Positions 33,888-43,158 are shown, counted from the first letter of the stretch. The stretch is 64,000 nucleotides of DNA from Enterobacter sp. Bisph1 (GCF_000814905.1 NZ_JXAG01000036.1:124162-188161), one strand, 5' to 3'. The notes: generated by a model from the letters alone, not told the origin. A program made the numbers and translations.

Positions 33888-35030
33888 CTATACCAACGGT
33901 GTGCTCTCCGGAAGCCCACGAACGCGGATCGGTTCTTTAATGGCGTTGGCGTCGAGCAGCCGTTGAAGGGCGGAGATCGCCGTGTCGGTCAGTTCGTGCC
34001 CTTTGGTCAGCACCATCAAACCGTTGGTGGTACGAATATCTTCATCTACCACCCAACCCGGCATCAGCTCGCGAATGCGCGCAGAGCGCACTCCGGTGAC
34101 ATTGGCGCGGAAATCTGACAGAGATTTGATGATGTATTCAGGCAGAGCGGGATGCGCCGCGCGCAGAATTTCCCACGGCCGCTCGAGGCTAAATCCCCGT
34201 GCCGCATTACGCTCCAGTTCAAGGGCCGCGCGCAGGAGATGTGCACCGCGTAAAACTTCCAGCGGAACATCCGGCGACGGTTCTTTTGCCTGATGACGGA
34301 TAATCCCGGCGACCAGTTCAAGTCGGGGAATATTTTCCACCAGCTTGCCGGCGACTTCCGGATGCCCCAGCAACAATTTTTTCTCGTCTTCTGAGAGTTT
34401 GCGCTGGGCTGCATCGGCCTGCACGATATCGGCAGGAATACCCACGCAGCCTATCTGGCTTAGCGAAGCCGCAATAGTGTAGATCCACTCATCGGGCCAT
34501 TCTAGCTTCGGCAGTGCATGGCGGACGCAGGATTGTGCGAATGCGGCTCGCTGGAAGGCCCACGGTGCCACCATTGCCAGCACTTCCGTTAATGTTTTGA
34601 CCGAGGCGGTCAGGGTGGTTGCCAGCAGCTCTTTTTCAGCGCGCACGAGACGATACTGGCGTACTGCGTCGTTAAGGGCTGAAACCAGCTCCTCTTTCGG
34701 ACAGGGTTTGCAAAGATAGCGGAAAATAGCACCTTTATTGATGGCGGCAATAGAGGATTGCACATCGGCCTGCCCGGTCAGCAACAGACGGACGCTATCG
34801 GGCGAAATTTCCCGCGCTTTCGCCAAAAAGGTCGCGCCATCCATACCGGGCATGCGCATATCAGACATGATCACCGCAAAGGGTTCTCCCCAACGAATCG
34901 CGTCGAGACCGGCTTCGCCGCTGGGGGCGACCACAAGCTCAAATTCTCCAAACAGATTGCGCTCCATCGCGGCGAGCACATTAGGTTCATCGTCTACGCA
35001 CAGCACCCTGGGCAAGGTGGTATCAGTCAT
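33888..35030 (-). CDS. Response regulator with degenerate HD-GYP-like output domain
   Basis: In this 380-residue protein residues about 8-125 form a REC domain with the acidic pocket (CVDDEP), the phospho-acceptor in VIMSDMRMPGMDG and the conserved Lys in YLCKPC. A helix links to an HD-GYP-like domain where the usual HDIGK-GIP reads SQIGCVGIP. The metal-binding His-Asp is therefore gone, and the GYP segment is not recognisable. I infer a signalling or binding role, not c-di-GMP hydrolysis. It is last in a four-gene operon and overlaps the preceding stop by eight bases. Confidence 0.8.
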   Translation of the reverse strand: MTDTTLPRVLCVDDEPNVLAAMERNLFGEFELVVAPSGEAGLDAIRWGEPFAVIMSDMRMPGMDGATFLAKAREISPDSVRLLLTGQADVQSSIAAINKGAIFRYLCKPCPKEELVSALNDAVRQYRLVRAEKELLATTLTASVKTLTEVLAMVAPWAFQRAAFAQSCVRHALPKLEWPDEWIYTIAASLSQIGCVGIPADIVQADAAQRKLSEDEKKLLLGHPEVAGKLVENIPRLELVAGIIRHQAKEPSPDVPLEVLRGAHLLRAALELERNAARGFSLERPWEILRAAHPALPEYIIKSLSDFRANVTGVRSARIRELMPGWVVDEDIRTTNGLMVLTKGHELTDTAISALQRLLDANAIKEPIRVRGLPESTPLV

Positions 35031-36117
35031 AAAGGGTTTCCTGTAGGTTAGCGAACGTCTGCTGCCATAACGGGAGCTGGTTTAGCATGCCTGTTGTTGC
35101 AAGGTAGTCACTGTCGGGCATACGGTGATTGGCTAGTGCGACGGCAACATGCACCACACCCGCCGCGCCGAATGTGTTATGGCCGAAACGCGCCGGATTA
35201 TCGTGACCCGCCACGATCTCGACAATCTCCAGGGGTAATCCCCACATCGCCAGCAGGTATGCACCAACCGCAGCCAGCGGGGAAGTATCATCACGGGTGG
35301 TCACTGGTTCGTCGGTTTCGCTTATTTCGGGGATCAGTTGCGCAACATTCGCCAACAACGCGGCGGTGGATTCGAGTCCGTGATGCCCGACAATATGGGC
35401 GGCGAGGGCGGACGCCAGAAAAGCGGTGCGCTGTAACGCGCTGGGGTGTGATGCTTTTTGCGCCTCGACACGCGCATGAGAGGTCATTACCAGCAGCGAT
35501 ATCCTGTCCACGCCTAGTAGCGTAATGGCACTGGCAATATCATAAACTGGCGATCCTTTACAAAACCAGGCGGAGTTCGCCAACTGCATAATTTTGGCGC
35601 TCAATGCCGGGTCGCGGCCCAGCAGTTCGGCAATTTGTTGGCTATTGCTCGCGGCGTTCTCAAGAAGATGCTGAACCTGCATAAAGATATCTGGCGCAGC
35701 AGGTAAATGCGTAATCCTACCGACGCAATCAAGCACCCACGGTTGTGGGAACAGTGTGCGTAAAGCGAAGGCGTTTTCAATTATCTCTGATAATGTTGAA
35801 CTGTCGCAGGGTTTAGAGACTAAACGATGCGCGACGTCCAGCATGCGCTGGGTTGAGTCGGGGTCTGAATAACCAGATAAAATGATGCGGATCGTCCCCG
35901 GCCAGCGCTCGCGGACCTGGCTGAGTAACTCGGCACCGTCCATAAAAGGCATGCGCATATCGGAGATCACCACATCCGCCGGGGTCTCTCCCAACATCGT
36001 TAACGCTTCAGGTCCACTGGTGGCGAAGCGGAATTCCCATTGGCTATCCTGCAGCATAAAAGCCCGCTCAATGCCGGAAAGCACACGGCTTTCGTCATCT
36101 ACGAACATTACCTGCAT
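35023..36117 (-). CDS. Response regulator with HDOD output domain
   Basis: This is a 364-residue protein. The N-terminal REC domain shows FVDDES, VVISDMRMPFMDG, LSGYSD and the VSKPCD lysine. A HDOD domain follows (residues about 130-330: LPAAPDIFMQVQHLL, SKIMQLANSAWFC, AITLLGVDRISLLVM). HDOD modules are non-catalytic HD relatives used in bacterial signalling, motility and surface behaviour. It overlaps the kinase gene by ten bases, so the two are coupled. Confidence 0.88.
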   Translation of the reverse strand: MQVMFVDDESRVLSGIERAFMLQDSQWEFRFATSGPEALTMLGETPADVVISDMRMPFMDGAELLSQVRERWPGTIRIILSGYSDPDSTQRMLDVAHRLVSKPCDSSTLSEIIENAFALRTLFPQPWVLDCVGRITHLPAAPDIFMQVQHLLENAASNSQQIAELLGRDPALSAKIMQLANSAWFCKGSPVYDIASAITLLGVDRISLLVMTSHARVEAQKASHPSALQRTAFLASALAAHIVGHHGLESTAALLANVAQLIPEISETDEPVTTRDDTSPLAAVGAYLLAMWGLPLEIVEIVAGHDNPARFGHNTFGAAGVVHVAVALANHRMPDSDYLATTGMLNQLPLWQQTFANLQETLYD

Positions 36118-37217
36118 GGTGGATCATCCTCATTATTCGCAGTGAACGGAAACTGCAGGATAAAGGTTGAACCGACGCCTTCTGTTGATTCGCAACGAAT
36201 TTTCCCGCCGTGTTTGTCCACAACGGTGGAATAAACAATCGCCAGCCCTTGTCCTGTCCCTTTGCCCACCGCTTTGGTGGTGAAAAAGGGGTCGAAAATG
36301 CGATCGCGGATGGCGTTGGGGATACCGCTGCCATCATCCTGGATACGGATTTCTAAATAGTCACCGTTCTGTAGTGCGGAGATAATAATGCGTCCTTTTT
36401 CTTTAACCCCTTCTTGCAGGGTATCTGCGATGGCGTGAGCGGCATTGACCACCAGATTCAGAATGGCCTGGCCAACCATGTCACGTAGGCAAGGCAATTG
36501 CGGTAGGTTGTCGGCAATATGCGTTTCGAGTTCCGCGACATATTTCCACTCGTTGCGGGCCACCGTGACGGTGGTATTGATCACGTCGCGTATATCTATC
36601 CGCTCCTTCACGTTTTTCGAAGGGTGAGAGAATTCTTTCATGGCGGCGACAATACGGGCTATGTGCTCAAGCCCTTCCAGCGATTCATCCAGCGCGCCTG
36701 GAATTTGTCGGCGCAAGAAATCAATCCTGGTGCGCTTAAGCGTCATGTCAAACTCAGCCATGCGCGGATCGTCAGCCATTTTTTCTCGTGCCACGTCCGC
36801 AAGGGTCAGAGCGGCATTCAGCAACGTTAGCAGCGAGTCAGTTGCACCTTTGATAAAACCCACGTTGTCCGCAACATATTGTGTTGGCGTATTGATTTCG
36901 TGAGCGATCCCGGCCGCCAGTTGCCCGATAGATTCCATCTTTTGCGCTTGCAATAGCTGAGATTGTGCCAGGCGGAGATCGGCCAGCGCTTTTTCCAGTT
37001 CGTGGCGCTCGTTTTCAAGTTCCATGGTCTTACGCGCCACCACTTTTTCCAGCCCGACATTTTGCTCAAGGATGGCAAAAGGCGTTGCGTGACTGTGTCT
37101 GGCTTGCTGAGCGATACGGCGTTTCAGTACATCGATGGTTTTATCGCGGGCGGCAAGCTTGCGCGCGTAATCGGCAAGCGACAGCGTCGCGGCGGAGGTT
37201 TCGGGAAAAGATGACAT
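36108..37217 (-). CDS. Cytosolic sensor histidine kinase
   Basis: This is a 369-residue kinase without membrane segments. A coiled coil (about 15-95, ending [16 protein letters not shown]) leads into a dimerisation domain with the phospho-acceptor motif [12 protein letters not shown] (His near residue 109). The ATPase domain shows the N box [13 protein letters not shown]1 IQDDGSGIP and G2 [15 protein letters not shown]. Lacking its own sensor, it probably reads the FIST protein encoded five bases upstream and passes phosphate to the two REC proteins. Confidence 0.9.
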   Translation of the reverse strand: MSSFPETSAATLSLADYARKLAARDKTIDVLKRRIAQQARHSHATPFAILEQNVGLEKVVARKTMELENERHELEKALADLRLAQSQLLQAQKMESIGQLAAGIAHEINTPTQYVADNVGFIKGATDSLLTLLNAALTLADVAREKMADDPRMAEFDMTLKRTRIDFLRRQIPGALDESLEGLEHIARIVAAMKEFSHPSKNVKERIDIRDVINTTVTVARNEWKYVAELETHIADNLPQLPCLRDMVGQAILNLVVNAAHAIADTLQEGVKEKGRIIISALQNGDYLEIRIQDDGSGIPNAIRDRIFDPFFTTKAVGKGTGQGLAIVYSTVVDKHGGKIRCESTEGVGSTFILQFPFTANNEDDPPCR

Positions 37218-37222
37218 GTTTT

Positions 37223-38335
37223 CTATCCTCCAATGGCGACACCGGTGAATGTCTGGTTCACATGCAGCCCGTTGTATTGTTCACCATAGGTTGAAAATCC
37301 CACCACCCGGTTTTGCACCATGATGTCGCCGATCTGTTGTTCCAGTCCCTCTTTTTCGAACTGGATGCGACGCAGGATGCAGTCGCAGCCGATAATGACC
37401 GCCGGGTTAGGAATGGTTTCGTGGACTTTTTCAAAAGCCTGACTAAAGGTTTCGATGGGATCTTCGGCTTTGCCGATAGAGACGATCAATCCCTCTTCAA
37501 TCGCGCAATAGCAGGTGAGCGAGAGATCATCGTTCATTTTCTGAATGGAACGCACGTAGGGTTCATCGCCAAAAGAGAGCACCAGCGGATTGCGCGAGAA
37601 TACCGTCGGCGTTAATGCTTCGACGCTCAGACCAAGGGATTCTGCGTATATCTGAGCGGCAGGCTCGCCATTAATCTCCATGATCAGCCTTTTTTCAGCG
37701 TCTGCCTCAGTGATAACGAGTTCAATATCGCTGGGAACAAAGTGCTGGATCTTAAATGTGGCGACCGGGGAACTGGTTTCGATTACCGCGAAAACCGCGG
37801 CATCCGACAGGAAATGGCCATTGCCATCATAGACGTAGCTTTTTTCAAAACGCAGATCGTCCCCGGCAGAGCCACCAATAATGGGCACATTACCTATTTG
37901 CTGGTAAAGATTCGCCACCAGGCGCTCTTCGGCCATCGAGAGACCATCGACCAGCAGCAGTCCGAAACGATGAAGATCGGGCCTCTCCTCACTGTCGCGG
38001 CGGATAGTGTCCGCAATCTCGTTAATGACGGGAGTGTACTCAAGCAACGGGTGAATCATAAATGTGCGTGCGCGAAAGCCGCTACCCAGCCCGAGGCCTA
38101 AGAGGCCAGAATGTTGAAAACCTTCCGTGCCGATATGACCAGAAGAGGTGCACCCGAAGCAGGAACAAGAAAATGTATTTTTTAATTCGCGACCTAATAC
38201 AGCAAGATCATAATCGGGAGAGCAAAAAAATATAATGGTTTCAACTTCATCACCTCCAATTTGCGCGGCAAACTGGGCAACCGCTTCGACCGGGTCAGGA
38301 GATTCACTACTGGCGTAGATGGGCTGGAAATTCAC
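37223..38335 (-). CDS. FIST N/C-domain sensory protein
   Basis: This is a 370-residue protein made of FIST N (about 25-215, including SCSCFGCTSSGHIGTEGFQHSG) and FIST C (about 225-355, FGDEPYVRSIQK, NPAVIIGCDCILRRIQFEKEG, VVGFSTYGEQYNGLHVNQTFTG). FIST domains are intracellular sensory modules proposed to bind small ligands such as amino acids. Several cysteines (CSCFGC, CDC) could allow metal or redox sensing. It heads the operon and is followed by the kinase after five bases. Confidence 0.9.
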   Translation of the reverse strand: MNFQPIYASSESPDPVEAVAQFAAQIGGDEVETIIFFCSPDYDLAVLGRELKNTFSCSCFGCTSSGHIGTEGFQHSGLLGLGLGSGFRARTFMIHPLLEYTPVINEIADTIRRDSEERPDLHRFGLLLVDGLSMAEERLVANLYQQIGNVPIIGGSAGDDLRFEKSYVYDGNGHFLSDAAVFAVIETSSPVATFKIQHFVPSDIELVITEADAEKRLIMEINGEPAAQIYAESLGLSVEALTPTVFSRNPLVLSFGDEPYVRSIQKMNDDLSLTCYCAIEEGLIVSIGKAEDPIETFSQAFEKVHETIPNPAVIIGCDCILRRIQFEKEGLEQQIGDIMVQNRVVGFSTYGEQYNGLHVNQTFTGVAIGG

Positions 38336-38815
38336 GGTATACTCCCCTCACTCTGTACAGCGGCTTTCGCCTCTGCTGTCGACTGGTAGATAAATTGATG
38401 AATATTCCTATTTACGAAGATTAGGAGCAGCAGGCTTAAATATCAATACGGCAGGCTTTTAATTTATCAGGCTTTTTACATCTTTTTTAAAAGAACGTGC
38501 GTTGTTTCGCTAATTAACAATGTTGCTTTGCATGCTCAGTATTTACATTTGTCTGAGGGGGAAAGAGAGGTTCTGCTTCTGTTAAAATTTTGTCTCCAGC
38601 AACATTCACCCGCTATCAGCACGGATTATCATTTTAAAAGGCTTTTTTAAATAAGCCATGTAATGTCATCGTTCTTATTAGATCATTAAAATGATATTGC
38701 TTAAGCCGGAGAGAAAGGGGGGTACTTAAAAACGCAGGGCAGATAAGCTAAATTGCATTTTTATTATGATGGTCAATGGTTTACCCCTTCGTTCGCCATT
38801 GACCGTTGGTATCCT
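38336..38815. other. AT-rich upstream region of the FIST operon
   Basis: No gene is visible in 480 bases. It holds the promoter of the leftward FIST operon and, at 38771-38804, the terminator of the next gene. Several T runs and short palindromes suggest a regulated or horizontally acquired region. Confidence 0.6.
38771..38804 (-). terminator. Terminator of the PH/SHOCT gene
   Basis: GGTCAATGG and CCATTGACC form a perfect 9-bp stem around a 16-base loop, followed on the minus strand by ATCATAATAAAAATG. The T-tract is weak, so termination is probable but not certain. Confidence 0.5.
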
Positions 38816-39385
38816 TTAGCTATTAAGCAGTCGCTGTTTCTGAATCTGGAACTCTTCTTCGGTTAAAATGCCTTCTTCTTTCATCTGCGCCAGACGGGCG
38901 ATTTTATCCATGGCGCTGGTAAAAGATTGTGATTCGCTTCCGGCTTGCGCCGCATTGTTTTGTGCGGAGGAAAAATAGCGTTCTCTGACTTCGTTGACCA
39001 AATTGGTAAAAGGAATCACCGTGAGTTTGGGAACATTTTTGATAGTAAAATTTTTACCCGTCGTCGAAATGGTTATTTCGCCAAGAAGTAACCCGGTTTT
39101 ACCCCCGACGCTAACCACATTTTCCAGATTGATATCCACCTGTTTTAAGCCGAACAGCAATCCCTTATCGAGAAAGATGACGCGTTTATTGGTTAAGGTA
39201 ATCAACCATGTATTGCCATCCATCGCACCGCTGGCGATTGCCTGGGGGATCTCGTCTGCGCCCAGAATGTTGGGCAGGTGGAAAAACTCTTTCTTGGTGC
39301 CAAACGAAGCATCGGTGACGTGTAACGCAAGGCGTTTCATCTCTTCTTTTAACTGCGCTTTTGTCGCTGTTTTGTAATCTAACAT
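38816..39385 (-). CDS. PH-domain protein with C-terminal SHOCT motif
   Basis: This is a 189-residue cytosolic protein. Residues about 35-130 form a bacterial PH (bPH) domain (LITLTNKRVIFLDKGLLFGLKQVDINLENVVSVG). The C-terminus is a SHOCT helix pair (DKIARLAQMKEEGILTEEEFQIQKQRLLNS region), a short motif found at the ends of many oligomerising proteins. No catalytic residues are seen. It stands alone in accessory DNA and its role is unknown. Confidence 0.85.
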   Translation of the reverse strand: MLDYKTATKAQLKEEMKRLALHVTDASFGTKKEFFHLPNILGADEIPQAIASGAMDGNTWLITLTNKRVIFLDKGLLFGLKQVDINLENVVSVGGKTGLLLGEITISTTGKNFTIKNVPKLTVIPFTNLVNEVRERYFSSAQNNAAQAGSESQSFTSAMDKIARLAQMKEEGILTEEEFQIQKQRLLNS

Positions 39386-39818
39386 GCCTGTTCCTTGAGC
39401 GGGTTTACATTGAATACAATTTGTTCTGGGACCTTGATATCATCAGAATCAACCTTTGTTATGCCTGCGGCGCAAACCCCTCAGCTTCCAGCTGAAACGC
39501 GGGTAAACATACCGGGTTTTTTCACCCGCAACTGCTAAGGTCCGCAGGCATTTTCTGTCCTCACGGCGAAGCGCTAGCGTGTACCGCCGTTCTGACGTCA
39601 GCACGATGATTGCGGCGTCGGATAGCGTTGTAAAGACTTCAATGTAATCAAATGGATAGGGTATTTACCCGAAATTTGAACGGCGCGATGTAGGGAAGGT
39701 GTAAAAGGGAGGTTTTATTGCTCGTTAAAGACGAAGAAATAAGTAAGCCAGCTTTGCTGGTGGCTTACTTATATAAATTTAAAGACAAAATTTTTTCCAG
39801 TTGTGTGGGAAGTTATGA
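39386..39818. other. Gene-free region with a terminator, possible gene remnant
   Basis: The 433 bases contain no supported gene. The part around 39465-39620 has higher GC than its surroundings and several short open stretches, so it may be a remnant. At 39740-39771 ATAAGTAAGCCA pairs with TGGCTTACTTAT and probably terminates the hcp transcript arriving from the right. Confidence 0.55.
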
Positions 39819-40310
39819 TCAGGCTGTTGGACGTTCATTCCAGGCATCGGCAAATTGAATATTTCCATCGACAATACGCCATGTTATTTTTTCATATTGC
39901 AAGCTCACGCTTTCCATATGATTAAGCTGTGAATTTCCCATAAGTTTTACGTTAGGTACACCACAGTTAACACTGGTTATCTTTACACCTTCCATAGTAA
40001 CCGTGTAGTAGCAAACCTCTTGTCCTGCATCATTAATATGATAGAAACGAACCTCTGCGCTCTTAAGCGTTTGGCCTGTTGCGGCGGCTTTATAAAGATA
40101 CGGCGTCGAACTGTCTACTTCTTTTTCGAAATTGAAAGAGGAGTGTTTTCTCGTTCCTGTAATCCTTCCATTACTAGTATCAACAGGGATAGCGAGCCCA
40201 TGACTCATCCCGATGATTTCAATACTACCTTCACGGTCTTGTACATCTACTGACCCTTTAATGTCTGCACCACCATCATCCTTAAGCCACAAATACGGGG
40301 GGATTGGCAT
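39819..40310 (-). CDS. hcp: Hcp family T6SS tube protein
   Basis: This is a 163-residue Hcp protein (PIPPYLWLKDDGGADIKGSVDVQDREGSIEIIGMSHGL, then EKITWRIVDGNIQFADAWNERPTA). Hcp rings stack into the inner tube of T6SS and carry effectors in their lumen. Two ATGs are adjacent; 40310 has AAGGAG at six bases, while 40313 is closer and overlaps the upstream stop. It is third in a cassette behind an amidase/transpeptidase-like effector and a small membrane protein, an orphan hcp unit away from any T6SS core. Confidence 0.9.
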   Translation of the reverse strand: MPIPPYLWLKDDGGADIKGSVDVQDREGSIEIIGMSHGLAIPVDTSNGRITGTRKHSSFNFEKEVDSSTPYLYKAAATGQTLKSAEVRFYHINDAGQEVCYYTVTMEGVKITSVNCGVPNVKLMGNSQLNHMESVSLQYEKITWRIVDGNIQFADAWNERPTA

Positions 40311-40558
40311 CATTTTCTCCTTATTAATTTTATAATAATAAAATATATTATTGTACTAATTGATATGTGAATGACTAACGAAATATAAAAAATAATATCC
40401 TCGATTTTTTCAATACCAGGCTCTCTATTTCCATATGTTAACTCCACTAACCAGAATGTGAACTTATTATTCAGCCAGGTATTGGGATCGCCAAGCGTTC
40501 GACCGCTAACTAACATAATAATTAAGAAAAGAATACCTTTAAGGACACGTATCACCAT
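40310..40558 (-). CDS. Small membrane protein, candidate immunity to the Tlde1-like effector
   Basis: This is an 82-residue protein with two membrane helices (residues about 4-20 and 55-78) separated by a polar segment. ATG 40558 has GAGG nine bases upstream and overlaps the effector stop by about 20 bases; the frame extends to 40591 without a ribosome site. I do not recognise the family. Its place between effector and hcp suggests an immunity role, but known Tldi1 proteins are periplasmic, so this is uncertain. Confidence 0.7.
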   Translation of the reverse strand: MVIRVLKGILFLIIMLVSGRTLGDPNTWLNNKFTFWLVELTYGNREPGIEKIEDIIFYISLVIHISISTIIYFIIIKLIRRK

Positions 40559-41048
40559 AAGCAATAACCTCAATTGTGCCATAGGTATCAATATTACTTT
40601 CCGCTATTATTGATTTGTCAGTTTGCAGGAGGGAATCTCTTAGTCGAAGGAAGTCAGAACGATGGGGTAATGTTATACATCCTTCACTAATTTGTCCCGG
40701 ATGTAATCTAAAGCCACCCCGTTCAATACCATTAATCCAGGTATTATCATCGATTAATCCATCTGCTCGATAAAGGGCAAACCATTCACTATGGTCAATG
40801 TGATAATAAAATGTGCTCTTATAGGTATCAATGGCCATTGAACGCAGACGGTTACCAACCGAACCTGTCGGACGGTCTACGATATGATAAATCCCTGGTG
40901 GTATGGGGCCTTGCTGGACTATCGCACCGCAACCCCCTTTGTTTCTGTATACCCCATTACCACTAAAGGCAATGAACACGCCAATGCCATCGAAATGAAG
41001 GGGAGAATAGTCTGCGTTATTAAGCTCAAACCTGCCGTGTAATGGCAT
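40539..41048 (-). CDS. DUF2778/Tlde1-like T6SS L,D-transpeptidase effector
   Basis: This is a 169-residue DUF2778 protein. The catalytic signature is visible as FRLHPGQISEGCITLP near residues 110-127, giving the His and Cys of Tlde1-type L,D-transpeptidase toxins. Tlde1 effectors act in the target periplasm, cutting or exchanging peptidoglycan cross-links and exhausting tetrapeptide stems. The N-terminus has no signal peptide, as expected for T6SS cargo. It leads the effector-membrane protein-hcp cassette, so Hcp probably carries it. Confidence 0.87.
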   Translation of the reverse strand: MPLHGRFELNNADYSPLHFDGIGVFIAFSGNGVYRNKGGCGAIVQQGPIPPGIYHIVDRPTGSVGNRLRSMAIDTYKSTFYYHIDHSEWFALYRADGLIDDNTWINGIERGGFRLHPGQISEGCITLPHRSDFLRLRDSLLQTDKSIIAESNIDTYGTIEVIAYGDTCP

Positions 41049-41408
41049 TCGTACTATCCTTGTGAATGAAGATAAGAGGGTGATTATATTTGATGATGAT
41101 TTATTTTGAGTGTTAAAAATCTGAAAATGCTAATTATTTTTAGCTATTATGCTATGGAATTTATTCAAGCAATAAATTTAAGAAATGAATGGTTTTTTAC
41201 AGGGAAGAGTAATATGAAATATTGTTGAATGGTTCTAATATTTCAGGATGCCTTTGTTTTTATTAAAGAAAAGTAGCTTGTATTTACAACAGGGTAAACA
41301 AGTAACGCTTAATCGAACGGATACAGCACTTGCACTTAACAATAAGCGATCGCTAAAGCCAGCCAGTGAAAAGAGACACTTTTCCAACTGGCTGGCCAGG
41401 ATCGTATT
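41049..41408. other. AT-rich gene-free region with hairpin
   Basis: I see no gene in 360 bases. An inverted repeat at 41358-41396 (GCCAGCCAGT...ACTGGCTGGC, with inner GAAAAG/CTTTTC) lies just after the glycosyltransferase stop and is a plausible terminator for it. The rest is strongly AT-rich and probably holds the effector cassette promoter. Confidence 0.6.
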
Positions 41409-42272
41409 CTAGATAATAAAATCTTCAAATTTTTTGGCATTATCTACCAGATAGGCTGGGAATTTATCTTTAGTTAAATCCTGCCGTACCATTTTACGGT
41501 CGCGTCCCCATATATCTTTTGCATTGGTGAGCGCATTGATAATATGTTCTCTATTATTAAGATGAGGGAGATCATACTCGGTGTGTGATATCGTAGACAT
41601 CTTTTCAGAAATACGCTCGGGCTTCATAATCCATGAGAAGTGCCAGCCCGCATCGGGCATGATTTTATGACGTAATTTAAAAAGAGTCTTAGAAATAAAT
41701 CCTTTATGCGTGCGATATTTTTTTATATTTCTGAACTCTTCCGGTTTGCCTTTAAAATAACCTTTTAAATTGCGGAAGGTCGTTGCACGTGGCAGCTTGC
41801 ACAGCCTTTTACTTCCATCAGGATTAAATACTTGTAGGTTAAACTGATAGTTATAAAAACCCATATATAGCGTCGTACATAAGGTTTTAGGGTTAATAGC
41901 TCTAATAGCATCGGGAGAGAATATTTCATCGACATCAGAGACAAGGATCAGATCATCGTCCTGCGCCTGATTTAAACCCTGCATAATAGCGTTCCGCTGC
42001 GCGGCTTCGTTCGCCCATGCATCCACTTCATCCGTCATACCATTAGCTTTTTTCTTAATAGGTTCTTCATCGTGGACAACATAGATTATCTTGTCTTTGA
42101 AACGGGAAAATTTATCAATATCGAAATGCAACTTTCTTGGCTTGCCGGTAAATGTATGAGTTGATTCCACAATCACAAAGCGATCAACAACGTCAACGAG
42201 TGTGTTTAAACGAATATCAAGTAACATGTCTTCGTCATAATACAAAAAACAGTCATAAATCATAATTTTCAT
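41409..42272 (-). CDS. GT17-family glycosyltransferase
   Basis: This is a 287-residue protein resembling family 17 (beta-1,4-N-acetylglucosaminyltransferase-like) enzymes. It has the opening MIYDCFLYYDEDMLLDIRLN, VVESTHTFTGKPRKLHFD, AAQRNAIMQGL, the metal/sugar-nucleotide motif LILVSDVDEIFSP and GWHFSWI. It probably decorates a surface polysaccharide, but the acceptor is not evident. It stands alone beside the crt cluster and is AT-rich relative to it, suggesting a separate acquisition. Confidence 0.85.
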   Translation of the reverse strand: MKIMIYDCFLYYDEDMLLDIRLNTLVDVVDRFVIVESTHTFTGKPRKLHFDIDKFSRFKDKIIYVVHDEEPIKKKANGMTDEVDAWANEAAQRNAIMQGLNQAQDDDLILVSDVDEIFSPDAIRAINPKTLCTTLYMGFYNYQFNLQVFNPDGSKRLCKLPRATTFRNLKGYFKGKPEEFRNIKKYRTHKGFISKTLFKLRHKIMPDAGWHFSWIMKPERISEKMSTISHTEYDLPHLNNREHIINALTNAKDIWGRDRKMVRQDLTKDKFPAYLVDNAKKFEDFII

Positions 42273-42624
42273 TCTCTAATTATTCGGTAAAACAAAGCGT
42301 TACCCGTCATTCAGCTTTTAGGAATTTTCGTATAATAAATAGCATTAGTAAAGCCATTTGGCAGAAAAAGATTTTAGCTTATGTGTGTTCATAACTAAAA
42401 TTTATATGGTGAATTTTTGTTCAATATATTCTGGCGCAGAGTCATTTTTTAAGCGTTAGCCCAGCCATTCCTTTACCCCGGTTCGCCGTTTTTTTTATTC
42501 TTACACGCCTCGTGAATGCATCAGGTATTTGCGGCTGGGTTGCTATACTCTTTGGGTTGCAGCGCGCATTGCGCTTACGTTTCCCGGCAACAGGACGTTT
42601 CTTTCCATCGGGCCAGGAGAATTT
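42273..42624. other. Divergent intergenic region GT17/crtZ
   Basis: This is 352 bases without a gene. AT-rich sequence on the left changes to GC-rich near crtZ around 42500, marking the edge of the carotenoid segment. It should contain the promoters of both genes; no specific operator was recognised. Confidence 0.6.
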
Positions 42625-43158
42625 ATGACGGTGCTGTATAACGTGGCGATTGTGTTACTGACGGTCGCCATGATGGAGATTCTGGCGACACTGACGCATA
42701 AATATGTCATGCACGGTTGGGGATGGGGCTGGCATCTTTCCCACCACACGCCGCGCAAAGGCTGGTTTGAAATCAACGATCTCTACGCTGTGGTGTTTGC
42801 TGGCGTGGCGATTTTGCTTATCGCGCTCGGCGCGGGTGGCCGCTGGCCGCTGCAATGGATAGGTGCCGGAATGACGCTCTACGGCGCGCTCTACTTTATT
42901 GCCCATGACGGCCTGGTCCACCAGCGCTGGCCGTTTCGTTATGTGCCGCGTCGGGGTTACCTGAAACGGCTCTACATGGCGCACCGGCTGCATCACGCGG
43001 TGCGCGGGCGCGAAGGCTGCGTCTCGTTTGGTTTTCTTTATGCGCCGCCGGTCGCTAAGCTGCAGGCGGTGTTGCGTGAGCGTAATGGTCGTCCTGCGCG
43101 TGCGGACGCTGCCAGAGCGTCAACGGGCGAGGCGTCGAGGTCGCGCCGCGAGAGCTAA
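42625..43158 (+). CDS. crtZ: Beta-carotene 3-hydroxylase CrtZ
   Basis: This is a 177-residue membrane di-iron hydroxylase. All histidine boxes are present: HKYVMHG, HLSHH, HDGLVHQRWPF and HRLHHAV. It hydroxylates both rings of beta-carotene to give zeaxanthin. CAGGAG precedes ATG 42625; the longer frame from 42529 is unlikely. It faces the crt operon, and its 3' end overlaps crtB by 104 bases on the opposite strand. Confidence 0.95.
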   Translation: MTVLYNVAIVLLTVAMMEILATLTHKYVMHGWGWGWHLSHHTPRKGWFEINDLYAVVFAGVAILLIALGAGGRWPLQWIGAGMTLYGALYFIAHDGLVHQRWPFRYVPRRGYLKRLYMAHRLHHAVRGREGCVSFGFLYAPPVAKLQAVLRERNGRPARADAARASTGEASRSRRES

